Of a stretch of 64,000 nt of DNA, positions 28,739 through 39,422 are shown piece by piece; the first letter of the stretch is position 1, and the number at the start of each line of letters is the position of its first letter. The notes beneath the pieces were generated by a model. That model was not told the DNA's origin, searched no databases, and saw nothing but the letters and a program-made list of their open reading frames with translations. The DNA is from Gracilaria domingensis (taxonomy: Eukaryota > Rhodophyta > Florideophyceae > Gracilariales > Gracilariaceae): NCBI GenBank assembly GCA_022539475.1, contig VCMS01000036.1, positions 186,001 through 250,000 of the forward strand, written 5' to 3'. The position numbers and the translations under genes were made by a program.

Positions 28739-29110
28739 ATGGCAACCTCATCAGTACTCTACGCCGCCGCAAAGGAGATCGGAGTTGCATGTGAAGCGGA
28801 GAATCGCGCCTTCCTGAAATGCAAGAACATTGACGAAGATCCGGCCGCGTGTCTGGACAAAGGCGAAGCCGTACAAGCGTGCGCATTGGGAGTGCTCAAG
28901 AACGCCATGGCCACCTGCGAAAAGACGTTTCAGAGCTACGCCTCTTGTTTGGACAATCAGAGCTCGCAGGAATACATGTTTGAGCGATGCCGGAAGCAGG
29001 AGCGCGCTTTTACCGAATGCAGAAGCAAAGCCAATGAGTCTAACTCGGTCGTTGCCGCAGCTCCTTCCGAAGGCGTCAAGCAAAAAGATGATCCGCAGAG
29101 AGCAGCTTGA
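28739..29110 (+). CDS. NDUFA8: Complex I subunit NDUFA8 (twin CX9C)
   Basis: 123 residues, starting MATSSVLYAAAKEIGVAC. Four CX9C motifs are visible: CEAENRAFLKC, CLDKGEAVQAC, CEKTFQSYASC and CRKQERAFTEC. Two CHCH domains in tandem with exactly this arrangement define the 19-kDa subunit of mitochondrial NADH:ubiquinone oxidoreductase (NDUFA8/PGIV). Such proteins lack a cleavable presequence and are oxidised by Mia40 in the intermembrane space, which fits the absence of a basic leader here. The C-terminal 30 residues are polar and unconserved. Length fits the family (about 110-170). Confidence 0.88.
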   Translation: MATSSVLYAAAKEIGVACEAENRAFLKCKNIDEDPAACLDKGEAVQACALGVLKNAMATCEKTFQSYASCLDNQSSQEYMFERCRKQERAFTECRSKANESNSVVAAAPSEGVKQKDDPQRAA

Positions 29111-30607
29111 GCTTTGAGTTTTGATACCAAAAGCTTCAGATCCGCCCACAATTTTCAGTGGCCAACTATGCAATGCGCCGCCGAAGCCTTACTACATTTT
29201 GCGATATTCAACGCCTTGCGCTCTTTATGCACGATCGAACCTCTAGATTTGGGCGTACTTTGTCGCGTTTTAAAGCAAAAACGAGCAAGTATGTACAATG
29301 CGTGATCCCATATCCGCAAATTGAGGAGCAACCATTTGGTAACCAATGACCGCCTTGTACGGCAATTAATCCATATTCGTTCCTGTACGATATACACGTT
29401 AAAACGTTGATTACTTTGATCCGCTACCAATAGTCTTGATCGTCTTCTTACTTGCTCCCGCGTCATCGAGAGAATGCAATTCTGCACTAAGTGCATCCAA
29501 TTAAGTACAATCCGCATCGCTACGTCCACGCACACTTCCCACTACAGTCAATAAGAGACTCCCCAAGATTCAAGCCAAAAATGAGTCTCGCTAGATCATC
29601 ATTCCGCTCAACGTTGTAATTCGTCCAGAATCACAACACGGAAATCAAGTGCTTGTAACACTATTTCACCCATCTGGCGACAATTAGAGCTTTTGTAAGG
29701 ATCGCGCTCTTGCTCATAGCCGCAACCATTCCGCAAAACGTAAATGCCTCCCATGGCACGAGATGTACAGGTACATCTGTAGAGCCGGGTGTAACATTGG
29801 AGATTTCAACTCTTGATAGGGACCAGGACAATTGCAGGCGTGTTAGGGGACAAATGACCCCGCACTCTTCTATGTGCAGTGGCATTTCCACCCCGCCTTG
29901 ATATCGATGAATCTTTACCATGACCTCCAGAGCTTTTCCCCACATGGCCAGCTGCAGCGCCCCTAACGTGCCCACTGCACGTTAGAAAACAAACATAGCA
30001 AGGTAGTCTTCACACAGTAGATACTGTATGTGCACCGATGTGCTTCGACGTGACCCCAGCTATCCCCAGTCCAACATTCCCAACTCCTTGATGCAAGAAA
30101 ATGTTCAGTCACAACAACCGGTATGTTTGTACGCTGCCACTGTGTAGTACAAAGTCATCCAATGCAGGAACGTAGTCTTCACACAGTAGATACTGTATGT
30201 GCACCGTTGTGCTTCGACGTTACCCCAGATATCCCCAGTCCAACATTCCCAACTCCTTGATGCAAGAAAATGTTCACAGTCACAATAACCGGTATGTTTG
30301 TACGCTGCCACTGTGTAATACAAAGTCATCCAATGCAGGAACGTCACACAACATCATGGGAATGCCGCAACAAGTATATTTTTCTTCTTCAACTCCATCG
30401 ATTGCTTCTTTAACGCTTGACAATTAGAGTTTCAGCGTCAGCAACCTGAGTCCGGTTACAATCGCAGTTAGAAATCCTAGTTATCGACCCAGGAAGGAGA
30501 GACAGTGAGGCCTGATTGAGAGATTGAGATTTGAAGAAATTCGTTTAGCTTTCGCGCTCCGAAAACATCTGTAGTCCATATTCTCGCAATGTACATCGAA
30601 TTGAACT
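29111..30607. other. Intergenic with a tandem duplication
   Basis: Convergent spacer between NDUFA8 and NAA15 3' ends. Apart from the 169-bp duplication at 30003-30342 and a small CGTGC palindrome near 29965 nothing is recognised. No conserved ORF. Confidence 0.4.
30003..30342. repeat. 169-bp tandem duplication
   Basis: The unit starting GTAGTCTTCACACAGTAGA is present at 30003 and again at 30172. The copies are nearly identical, with a few substitutions and one 1-2 base indel. Too short and few to be a satellite array. Confidence 0.92.
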
Positions 30608-33566
30608 TCATACGAAGCTCGCATGGGGATGTATCTTCCGCACACTTTCGCCAACTCGCAAAAGAACGTCGCTCTTGAACCCTTCCATCTTCAACTCGTC
30701 CAACAATCCTTTGCAGAACTTTGCGGTTAGATTCTTTTCGCCCACACCGTCACCATCACTCTGTGCGATGGCATTCACAAAGTTCTTAAGCCGTTCATCA
30801 ACACTACCCGTTTCCTTCTCGCCCGCATTTGCCAACCACAACAGTGCTCTCAATGCCCCCACGCGCTTCTCCGCGTTCTTCATGTTCCGCTCCAAGTACT
30901 CTTCGGCATATTGCACTGCTGTCTTTCCACCGAGAATATCACCTTCTGCTTCGAACACAGATCGTACCACATCCGAGAATGACCCGCGCACGTTGTTCTT
31001 CTCAAGCTCCACGCTTAACCTCAAAGTCATCATTAACGTTTGGGGATTTTCAGCGTCTAATCTTTGTGCTGTGCGCACAGCGCGTAATGCTTGCAAGTAC
31101 TTCTTCGTACGCAAAGATAACTCCAGTGAGAGTTTGTGTGTTACAAGACAATCAGGCAAATATCTCTGACACTCTCGCATTATTTTCGACGCTTCTTTTA
31201 GAAAAGAGCCTCCGCTAAGATCCTTCTCAAAAAGATTCTTCACGTACTCAATCCCTTGAGGATCAGTATCCATCCATCCCGGATTGCCTTTGTGCTTGCC
31301 CTCATTGCTGGCCTGGTTGGCCGAAGAATCATTTGCTTTGGAATGGGCGTTTGGACCATTTGCCGGAGATTTGCCAGACGCCTTTCCACGGCTCTGAGAC
31401 TTTCCCTTCCCAGAGCCTTTCCCTGTACCCTTCCCAGAGCCCTTTCCGGAACCCTTCCCAGATCCCCTTCCTCCCCCAGAGGCCTGCTGTGACTTCTTGG
31501 CTAGTTGCTTTTTCCGCTTCGACACGGCTTTCTTGCGCTCTGCATCGGTCATATCCGCGAAACCGACAATGTCCGCATTTTCACCGACATAGGCAAGACG
31601 CTCTCTCTCGGGCATGTCGTAAAACTTGAGAAGACAACGCACAAGCCCAGCGGCGCACCGCGCATAGTAAGGGTGAGAACGAATGGTATCCTCAAATCGC
31701 AACAGCGTCACATATGCACGCAAAGTGACTTTTCGCAAGCAGTACGAATGAAAGTCGAACTGGTCTTCGATCATGTCGGCAAAATGACGATCGACTGCGG
31801 TGAACTTCTTAAGAGCCCGCGGCAACTGCCCTTGTCTTAAATGCGATTCGGCAGCGGCCAATTCAAACCACATGCACTGCATGTCGTACAACGCTTGCGG
31901 TCCACCCGAATCGCCGTCACGTGTGAAGAGCCCGACCCACGCCTCGGCCTCCGAGATTCTATCTGCTTGTAAACCGTACTTGGAGCATTTGGTATTGAGA
32001 TAGCGATCAGCTAAATCCATGTTTCTGGCTTCATTCGCAACATCGACAGCGCCGGTTAGATCGCCACAATGTTTGAGAATTCGGGCTTTGACAAGATAGC
32101 ATTCTATTGCAGTTGGAGTATGATCGATGGCCTTTTGCACTGTTTCAAGCGCTAGTTCGCGTTGACCAAGCCGATCATAGTGCTGTGCCAGGAAATGCAA
32201 CACCCATAGCAATGTACATGGCGGCTCCTCTGCCACATCATTGTCGCTCTCAGGGTGCGCACACGACAGTTGCTGATCCGAAGGCAGCGGTATTAGTGGG
32301 GGAAGGCGGGCATTTTCTTTGTGTTCTAAGCTCTCGCGATACGAGGAAAACAATTGCCCAAACGTGTCGGCCTTTGAAGGATCATCGTACAAAGGTTTGA
32401 CGTCAGAGAACAAGGAGGGTATTCCTTTCCGCAGAAACGGGCGAACGTACGCATCTATTCTCGGCAAGAACTGGGGATGGTGTCCGCTTGGAAGCACGTC
32501 CAGTGCAATTCGAGCAGACGAGCGGCTGAAGGGATACGTGGTGGACAGCTGGTCACAAACGTCAAGCGCAGAGTGCACGTCTTCGTCGAGATGGATGGGT
32601 GGAAGGGGCGCAAGCGTGCGACTTTGAACCAAGGCGATCTTCTTGAGACCAAAAGCGTTTTGATAACTTGAAGAAGAAGAATAAGTGGTGCTGTTGGAGG
32701 CCGGCAGCGTTACGCCGTTGGATGCGCGGTTGGGATGGCTGGCGCGAATTTGGCAGGCGATGAGGGATCTGATGTAAATGTGATTGTCAGGATTGATAGC
32801 GAGCAGCTTGTTGATCTGGGCGGCAGCTTGGTGAAAATTGGCGGGCGAGCGCGTACAGTAAGCGGGCGCGCGTTTCGAGGAATGCGAGACGGTCAACTAT
32901 TCGAAGTGTGTTTTGGTCGAGATGCGACAGCGCGGCCTCATACTGCGCGCTCTCCTCCAGAATGAAGTTTTTGTACAGGAGCAGCTCGGACGTCTCGTAG
33001 CGATCCTCCGGCTCGCTGGATTGCTTGAGCGTCTGCTGATAGGTGTCTAGCACGGACACGGCGGTGGCAAAGTTGCCGAGCAAATGGAACGAAAGCGCAA
33101 AGCCGATCCAGTTATTGCGCTGGTTGGGGCGCACGGTGAGCAGGCGTCGGCGCGTGTCTTCCAGCCCGTCGTAGTCGCGGATCTGGACCTGCAGCAGGGC
33201 CAGATCTCGGAGGATCTGCTGGTTGTCCTTGTCGTACTTGAGCGCGTGCAGGTAGGCCTTGGCGGCCTCGCGGTAGTCGCGGTCGGAGCGGTACAGCAGG
33301 CCGTACACATGCCAGCAGATGTGCGAGGTCATGTGCATGCGCAGGCCCTTGCGGACGAGGTCGGTGGCGTCGGCCTTCTTGTCGAGGGCATTGAGGGTGA
33401 GGCCCTTCATGGCGAGGGTCTCGCCATGGTGCGGGAAGCGCTTGAGGATGGCGTCGGCGGCCTTGAGCGCCTTCTTGAGCTGCTTGGTCTCATAGAAGCG
33501 GACGACGGACTTGAAGAGATTCTGCTCCTTTGGCGGCAGCAGGTGCGGCGACTGCTTGGGGGGCAT
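30608..33566 (-). CDS. NAA15: NatA auxiliary subunit NAA15, with one frameshift
   Basis: The ATG at 33566 opens MPPKQSPHLLPPKEQNLFKS, and the first frame runs to about 32830. TPR-like helices are obvious (HGETLAMKGLTLNALDKK, HICWHVYGLLYRSDRDY, LRDLALLQVQIRDYDGL). At the four-base run 32834-32837 the frame shifts by one. It continues to 30608 with FHQAAAQINKLLAINPDN, KAIDHTPTAIECYLVKARIL, ARNMDLADRYLNTKCSKYGL and the lysine-rich GKGSGKG insertion typical of the C-terminal part. The corrected protein would be about 985 residues (human NAA15 is 866). It anchors the NAA10 acetyltransferase to ribosomes for N-terminal acetylation. A one-base consensus error in a homopolymer is the simplest explanation, as the rest is intact. 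Divergent from the Rheb-like gene. Confidence 0.85.
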
Positions 33567-33904
33567 TTTGGGGGGAGGGGGGGGGGGGGGAAGGGGGAGG
33601 GGGCAGAGGGAGGAGGGAAGGGAGGGGGCTGGCGTGCACGGCGAGCGGGTGCGGGCGAGGGCCGCTGGCAGTTGCAGGGGGGGGGGGACGTCGGCGGCGC
33701 CAGCCGCAGGCGCGGAGAGCGCCGGCTGCGCGAGCAGCCGCGCGCGTGTGCGGGTGAGTCTGAGCCACGCGTGGCGGCGTGGCGGCGTGGCGGCGTGGCC
33801 ACGTGCAAGGTGCTGGAGGCGTCTGAATTTCGGATGGAAAAGATACGCTGATAACGCGCCACGCCGTGGGCGGCGCCACCGCCCGCCGCCCGCCGCCCGC
33901 CGCT

Positions 33905-33938
<34 letters not shown>

Positions 33939-33992
33939 CCCGCCTGGTCGCCGCGGCCCGCGCTGCGCCGCCGCGACGCCCTCGCGCGCGCC
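33567..33992. promoter_or_regulatory. GC-rich bidirectional promoter, NAA15/Rheb
   Basis: A 426-bp head-to-head interval with G and C runs (near 33571-33600 and 33677-33688), triple GTGGCGGC repeats near 33770-33800 and a (CCG)n run near 33910-33940. No TATA box seen. Confidence 0.5.
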
Positions 33993-34071
33993 ATGTCGCA
34001 GCTGCACGTGCCCAACCCCAAGCCGCGTCTGCCGTCCGTCGTCGCCACCGCGCTCGCGCCCGCGCCCGCGA

Positions 34072-34114
<43 letters not shown>

Positions 34115-34820
34115 GACGCCCGTGCCGGCGCCCGCGCCCGCGCCGCGCACCGTCAGCGACCCGTACCGCTACCTGCCGCCGCCGCCCAGCAGCCCGTTCC
34201 GCCTCCGCAAGCGCATCGCCGTGCTGGGCGCCCGCGGCGTCGGCAAGAGCGCCGTCGCCATCCAGTGCACCAACGGCCGCTTCGAGCCCGAGTACATGCC
34301 CACGTGCGAGGACTCCTTCCTGTGGACCACCGTCGTCGACGGCAATTGCTACGAGGTCACCATCGTCGACACCGACGGCCAGGACGAATTTCCCGACTTT
34401 GGCCAGCAGTACACCATCGGCATTGATGGCTACATTCTCATGTTTTCCGTGCTCAACGAAACCTCCTTTCATATCATCAAACGCGTGCACGAGAAGCTGC
34501 TGGATGTCCTGGAGGTGCTCAACCGCAAGGGAACTACTGAGCTGCCCAGAATTCTCGTCGGAAACCACGTGGATGACGCCAGCACACGCCGCGTGTCGAA
34601 CAATCTCGCTCAGAGCTTTGCCGACGATAACGCCATTCCCTACTATGAGACCTCCGCGCTCACTGGCGAAAACGTGCAGGACGTGTTCATCCATCTGCTG
34701 AGAATCATTCATGCCAACCAGTTCGGTTCGTCCCAGTCGTCTGTCAACGCTTCTGCATCATTGTCTCATCGGCGTCTTTCGCAGGCGAACCACAACCCCA
34801 ATTTTTGTAGTGTACAATAG
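33993..34820 (+). CDS. Rheb-like small GTPase with Pro-Ala N-terminus
   Basis: 275 residues. The first ~70 are an extension dominated by a Pro-Ala repeat encoded by CGCGCC units. The G domain follows: GARGVGKSAV (P-loop, about residue 78), Thr in the PTCED switch I, DTDGQDEF (switch II), VGNHVD (guanine specificity, normally NKxD) and ETSAL (G5). QQYTIGIDGYILMFSVLN closely mirrors the Rheb QTYSIDINGYILVYSV segment. The last four residues are CSVQ, a CaaX-type box like Rheb's CSVM, so farnesylation and endomembrane attachment are likely. Rheb activates TORC1. Two G-motif changes are unusual: Asp where Ras-type proteins have Ala in DTAGQ, and His in place of Lys in NKxD. Catalytic behaviour may therefore differ. 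Confidence 0.85.
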
Positions 34821-35911
34821 CAACCTTCGCCTCTCCCACCCTCATCTCATGGTGCGCCATGATCGTTTTTTTGTTCTTCTCTCCCTCTCCGCAACGGGAC
34901 AAAGGCCGTGTATTCTATCCGCTTGCCGTGGCCTTGTTGTTCCTTATTGGTAACAACCTTTTCTCACATTTTGCTATTTTTCTTGTGCTCTGAGGCGCAG
35001 TCGACTCGTGGTAAAGGAAAGGAAAACTTTGTTTTTGCTCCCAGTATACCTTTCTTTTCGGAGCCACCCACTGTTGTGTGGACTATCGCCGCCGTTTCTT
35101 AATGTGAAGACAGCGTTGATATGCAGCCAAGTTGTTCTGCACGCCTTCATCACCGTTTTCTGTTTAGTGACAAGGCTTTGCAGTGTTGAACGCGAAACCT
35201 GTATTCTCACCCGAATCCCTCGTGCTCAGTCTCCCAACAACGGGCCAGTACGTCAAACAAGTCTCGGCATCTGTAAAGTTGTAAGATATTGCTCATCCTT
35301 GCTATTACGGTAGACCGTTACCATGTGCCGAATATTTGCACTGCTCATGTCTCAGTGAATCAGACTCTTGCATCGTAAGAAGCAGCAACTAATTTCAATC
35401 ACGTACACAGAGCGTATGATACGAAGGCGAACGTCGGCACAAGAAAAAGCTGTAGTGGATGAAATTGAAAACGAAGAAACTCGACTTCACCGGGCACACG
35501 ATGATGTTCTCGTTCGGCCTGTAGATCACTCTACGGAGCAGGGACACTTTGGTGCCTTCGGTGGAAAGATAGCCTTACCGTATGGTTAAACATTGTGCTG
35601 TCCATTTTTCGAGACCACAGATCGAATGACACTCGTTTGGCTTTCCAGTGGATGGAGGCCTTTTCTTCCAGGGTCTTGAAGAGAGCAGATCTCCTGCTGC
35701 ACTCGTTTCCGGGCCTGCTGAACCTGTTCGTTCTCCCAAGCGATCTAAAACCCCATCAAGTACGACAGCATCCGTTCCAGACTTTTGCTACCAATGTGAT
35801 CTACTTCAGCCGGCTTTTTCGGGTTTGCCACGAGCACCTGAAAGTTTCAGGCTGAAACGCCTCAAACGGATTATTTCGTCCGTTACGAACCGTTGAACGG
35901 TTCTAAGCCTT

Positions 35912-35955
35912 GGCGATGAACAGTATCCTTAGAATCTAGGATACTGTTCATCGCC
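35912..35955. repeat. Palindrome, 18-bp arms
   Basis: GGCGATGAACAGTATCCT (35912-35929) and its exact reverse complement (35938-35955), with an 8-nt centre that is itself partly self-complementary. Confidence 0.95.
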
Positions 35956-36289
35956 ACGTGCAGGGTTTCCCATAACGCCATGTAAGATACTGGTATTCTA
36001 CGATACTTCGCTCGTTCTAACAGCGCTTTGCCCCGAAGTTTGCCGTCAAGTACCGAAGGTAACGTGTTTTGTCCTTTGACGTAAGCGCTGTAGTCTCGTC
36101 CAAAACGATATATAGCCGCCTTTATGAACCTCGCCCTCATAGCCACGTGACGCGTCAGACACTCTTTGAAGGTCGAAAATGCATCGTTCGCCATGCCAAG
36201 TTCGGCAGCTCCATAAGCTCAAAGATTCGCAAAACAGACTGCTGCCCAGCAGCAACTTCGCAAATTGTTCGTGTCATGAGCACTCCCTC

Positions 36290-36312
36290 AGCAGTGCTGA
36301 GTCAGCACTGCT
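36290..36312. repeat. Palindrome, 11-bp arms, 1-nt spacer
   Basis: AGCAGTGCTGA, one G, then TCAGCACTGCT. No gene context recognised. Confidence 0.9.
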
Positions 36313-37053
36313 CCACAGTTGCAAGCAATATCGTCGTTGGCATAGCTGTGTACCAAAGTTTTGATCTCTCTCTCTCTCTAATAATACGGGCGCAGTATAC
36401 TTACTGCAGAGCGTTTCTGTTGAAAGTTTTGATCGTCGGTCTGTCATCCTCACTAATCTTATCCTTCACAGTGCTGCTCATTTGCACACCCCACTCACGT
36501 CTCAGCAAGCGGTTGAAGATTTGCATGACAGCGCCTTGAGCACGGTGTTGCCTCTGCTTGTGTGACTCCGATTGGGGTCTAATTTACTCGGAACCCAATT
36601 GTGCTTGCGACCGAAGTCCTTCGGCATTTCCAAGACCACTTCAGTCAAATTGCTCAGCTTCCTAGCGTCAGTGACAACCCTACCTTAAACCTATTGTACA
36701 TATCGTAATTCAGCAAGATGCAGAGCCGCACTTAGCACTTCTCTTGCAAGCACAACTGTTTTATAAATGCTTCTCCGCCATCAACCTGTTTCGAACCGCT
36801 GCTTTGAGGTGCAGGATTTGCAATTTAGAGCACATCATCACATTTCCGCTCCATGTCCTCAATTGAACAGTTCTTTTCCAGTGGTACGTGAAACACTCTT
36901 TCCACCATTTCTTTGAACTTTTAGGCAGGACTCTGTCGACGCGGTTTGATCCTGACGCTGGAAAACACTTTTTCCGAATCAAAACACTTCGATACTTCTT
37001 GAACACACACCTTGTATACATCCTTTCAGCTCTTATCTGCTGAAGAAACGTAC

Positions 37054-37300
37054 TGTTTGTCGCTGTAGACCAGGAGGCTTGAATGGTGTTGAGCATTATC
37101 TGTTACGTTGCCCGCTCAGAACACTATCAAGACGACTTATTCTGCCTCCCTTGAGCGAAGGTCGAGGTTCGTCTGTTCGTGATATTTTTTTCCAAGGGGC
37201 CCAACAACGTGTTGGCCTTTCTGTTGAGGGAGCGCTTCTTTGAGGATCGCTCTGCATTTATTAATTCTCGTTAAGCTAGTGTGCCCGTAAGAGAGACAGT
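37054..37300 (+). mobile_element. 3' fragment of a related LINE
   Basis: The DNA parallels the 3' end of the element at 12.7-17.3 kb over about 240 bp. It has the Cys/His end (VEHYLLRCPLRTLSRRL-like reading, with frame breaks), a LAFLLRERFF-like end of the ORF, then a (GA)n-like tail. Divergence is clearly higher than between the two copies at 16.5 and 17.4 kb, so it is an older, 5'-truncated insertion of the same family. Confidence 0.75.
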
Positions 37301-38270
37301 GAGAGAGAAAGTGCTCAAAAGAAAACACATCAGTGGCACTTATGTCTCTTCCCAAGATCTGTGATTTGACTTTTGACGAACATTCCGTGCAACACATTGC
37401 CAAAAAGGCTTCCTCTTCTTTCCTGGCACTCGCAGGTAAGAGACAGGACTGCAAGGTATTCTGTGAATCTGATTGCAAGATTCTAAACCTCACAGCTTTC
37501 GTGACGGGCAGCTGGCAACCAGAAGGAGAAACGAGCCCTTTATGGACTGTCTATAAGCGTCGGTAGCAAAACGCCCGCGGTCGGAAACACCTAAGATATC
37601 TAAAACTATCTCATCGTAGTCCAGCAAGTGTAGTGTAGCTACTGGTTAGTAGTTAGTGGCTGCGGTGTAGAGGTATTATAGGTCGTTGGGTCTTTAGCAA
37701 ACCCACTGGTAGAAGCGTAACTAGCTTCACCGTTCCACAAAGGAGGAGGAGGAGAGAGGTCTGTCTATCATCGAATGAAAGACAAATTAGGAGTCACACG
37801 ACATTAACGCATGCTCACCTTTGACCAGAGCATGTCCGAACAACCTCGAGTCTATCAAGGGTAGCGAAGGAGTTTCCTCAGAGTCTGAACTGCACTTGAG
37901 TGTTCTTTCCATTCCCCTTGAACTGAGCAAATCTTCAATTATCTTTTCATACAATTGCACAGCACCATTGTGTCTGTGTTCCGGGCTTTGAACCACAGAG
38001 CTTCAGGCGTGGATAGCACAGCGTTATCTTCGACGAAGGCGTATTGAAGCGCAGCACTCGTGCAGCTTTGGTCTGCAAGAGTGTTCAAGAAGGCTCAAGG
38101 GCTACAAGCGATACCTTTGCACACGAAGTGTGAGCCAAGTGCGGCCTAGGTTGAAAAGGGCTAGCTCGAGATCTTCTTCTGTACAGGGATTGTAGGTTCC
38201 CTGTTCCAAATCTAAGGGCGTGCTACCTGTCCGGATAATTATCTCTCTTCAGGGAGGTCGTTAGCTCAAG
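37301..38270. other. Spacer upstream of TEN1
   Basis: No gene supported. A 77-codon plus-strand frame at 37333 and a 69-codon minus frame at 37787 have no recognised motifs. GGA repeats near 37741-37757. Confidence 0.4.
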
Positions 38271-38827
38271 ATGTCCGCAGCTGTGAATATGCCTGACATA
38301 AAGAGCGGAAAACTAATGCAAATTCACGAACTGGACAACTGGAATCCTGATGAACGGCACGGATGTGCCGTGCGTGTAATCGGAAGGTGCGTTGTTGAAT
38401 CTTATAGATACGTTCGGGAGCGTTTGGAATCCACTCTAACATGTTATCTTGTCCTGGGAAAGAGTGAAGCGCGTCGAGTTCAGCAGGGAATTGGTCTTCA
38501 TTGAGTATCACGGCAAGCAACTCGCCGTGCATACCGCTCAAATTGCGGACCCTGTGTTCGGTACGGATCACGTCGGATCAATGTTTATGTGCTTGGGAGA
38601 ATTAGAGAGGTTTGAGAATGAGGTACGTAGCATACTGTGATGCGTTTTTCGTAGATGTCGGTTATGTCTAACACTTGCGTTGACCACGTTAAAAGCAGTT
38701 GCTCTTGCGGGCAAGGATTGCGAAGGAAATGAAGGGCGTAGACATGAATCTCTACGACAGATGCCTGAAAATCAGAAAGGACTTTGACAAGAATGTTCTG
38801 GACGCGAGCCAAGGAAAGAATGCTTAG
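38271..38827 (+). CDS. TEN1: TEN1 homologue (CST complex), three exons
   Basis: Exon 1 is 38271-38386 and ends AAG|GTGCGT. Exon 2 is 38463-38622 and ends GAG|GTACGT. Exon 3 is 38696 (or 38699) to the TAG at 38825-38827. Introns are 76 and 73-76 nt with TCTAAC branch motifs, and the frames join exactly, giving about 135 residues. The protein follows plant TEN1 along its length: HELDNWNPDE then CAVRVIGR (first OB strand), LAVHTAQIADP, GSMFMCLGELERFENE (the conserved GS..Q.IGEL region) and LLLRARIAKEMKGVDMNLYD (matching the plant QARxGRNVDGIDLNLY end). TEN1 is the small OB-fold subunit of CTC1-STN1-TEN1, which binds single-stranded DNA at telomeres and assists lagging-strand fill-in. Identification rests on alignment from memory of the family pattern and on the splice signals. 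Confidence 0.75.
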
Positions 38828-39422
38828 AACCACCATGATATTTCTTTTTCTTCTTAGTAAGATTCTGGGAATCCACAGGGGTTAAAAAGCCACGACGACG
38901 ACGACGATTCGAAATCGGAACGATCTTGATGTTCGTTAAATTCCCTTCAATTCCGTATGCATAGACGAGAGCGCCGCACAAGAACACGACTGTTGAAGAC
39001 CTGGTTTCAGCAATTCTTTGGTCTACATGGCAAGGTCAAAAGACTTGTATGAGGCGAGATACAAGTAAAGAACATATTCAGTCAGTAAGTGTATATTTAA
39101 GGTAGGGCAACGTCTTGAAGAACCACATCTATGACGTACTAGGAGGGAAGTAGTCCCGGTGATCTATCAGACGATATGATATAGATTGTTAAGCTACACC
39201 TATGGTTGTACAGATTAGTGAAAAGGCTGAAAACTTCACAGCTGGATCGAAAAGCTGACTGCGAGGTATAGGTACCCATACACTCGAAAGACTCCTCACC
39301 TCACGAAATGTTGACGGAGGCTGAATAGTTGCAGAACTCTTGCATCTTCGTAACTGTCTGGTTTGAATCCTGACAAGAATCTTGGAAACATCCTAACCTA
39401 AGGATCATGATGCGATCCAATG
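38828..39422. other. Convergent spacer, nothing recognised
   Basis: Between the 3' ends of TEN1 and the formin. A short (ACG)n run lies near 38894-38908. Confidence 0.4.

Larger units (their letters stand above)
34821..37053. other. Gene-poor spacer with palindromes
   Basis: Many frames of 60-156 codons, none with recognised motifs. The frames at 35416-35900 (plus) and 35883-36194 (minus) overlap a palindrome and look like decayed repeats. Two palindromes are listed separately. Confidence 0.4.

Noticed and set aside
33407-34712. Long minus-strand frame continuing upstream of NAA15 and plus-strand Arg/Pro frames
   Set aside because: Shadow of the Rheb coding sequence and of the CCG/CGCGCC repeats; the NAA15 ATG at 33566 is the sensible start.
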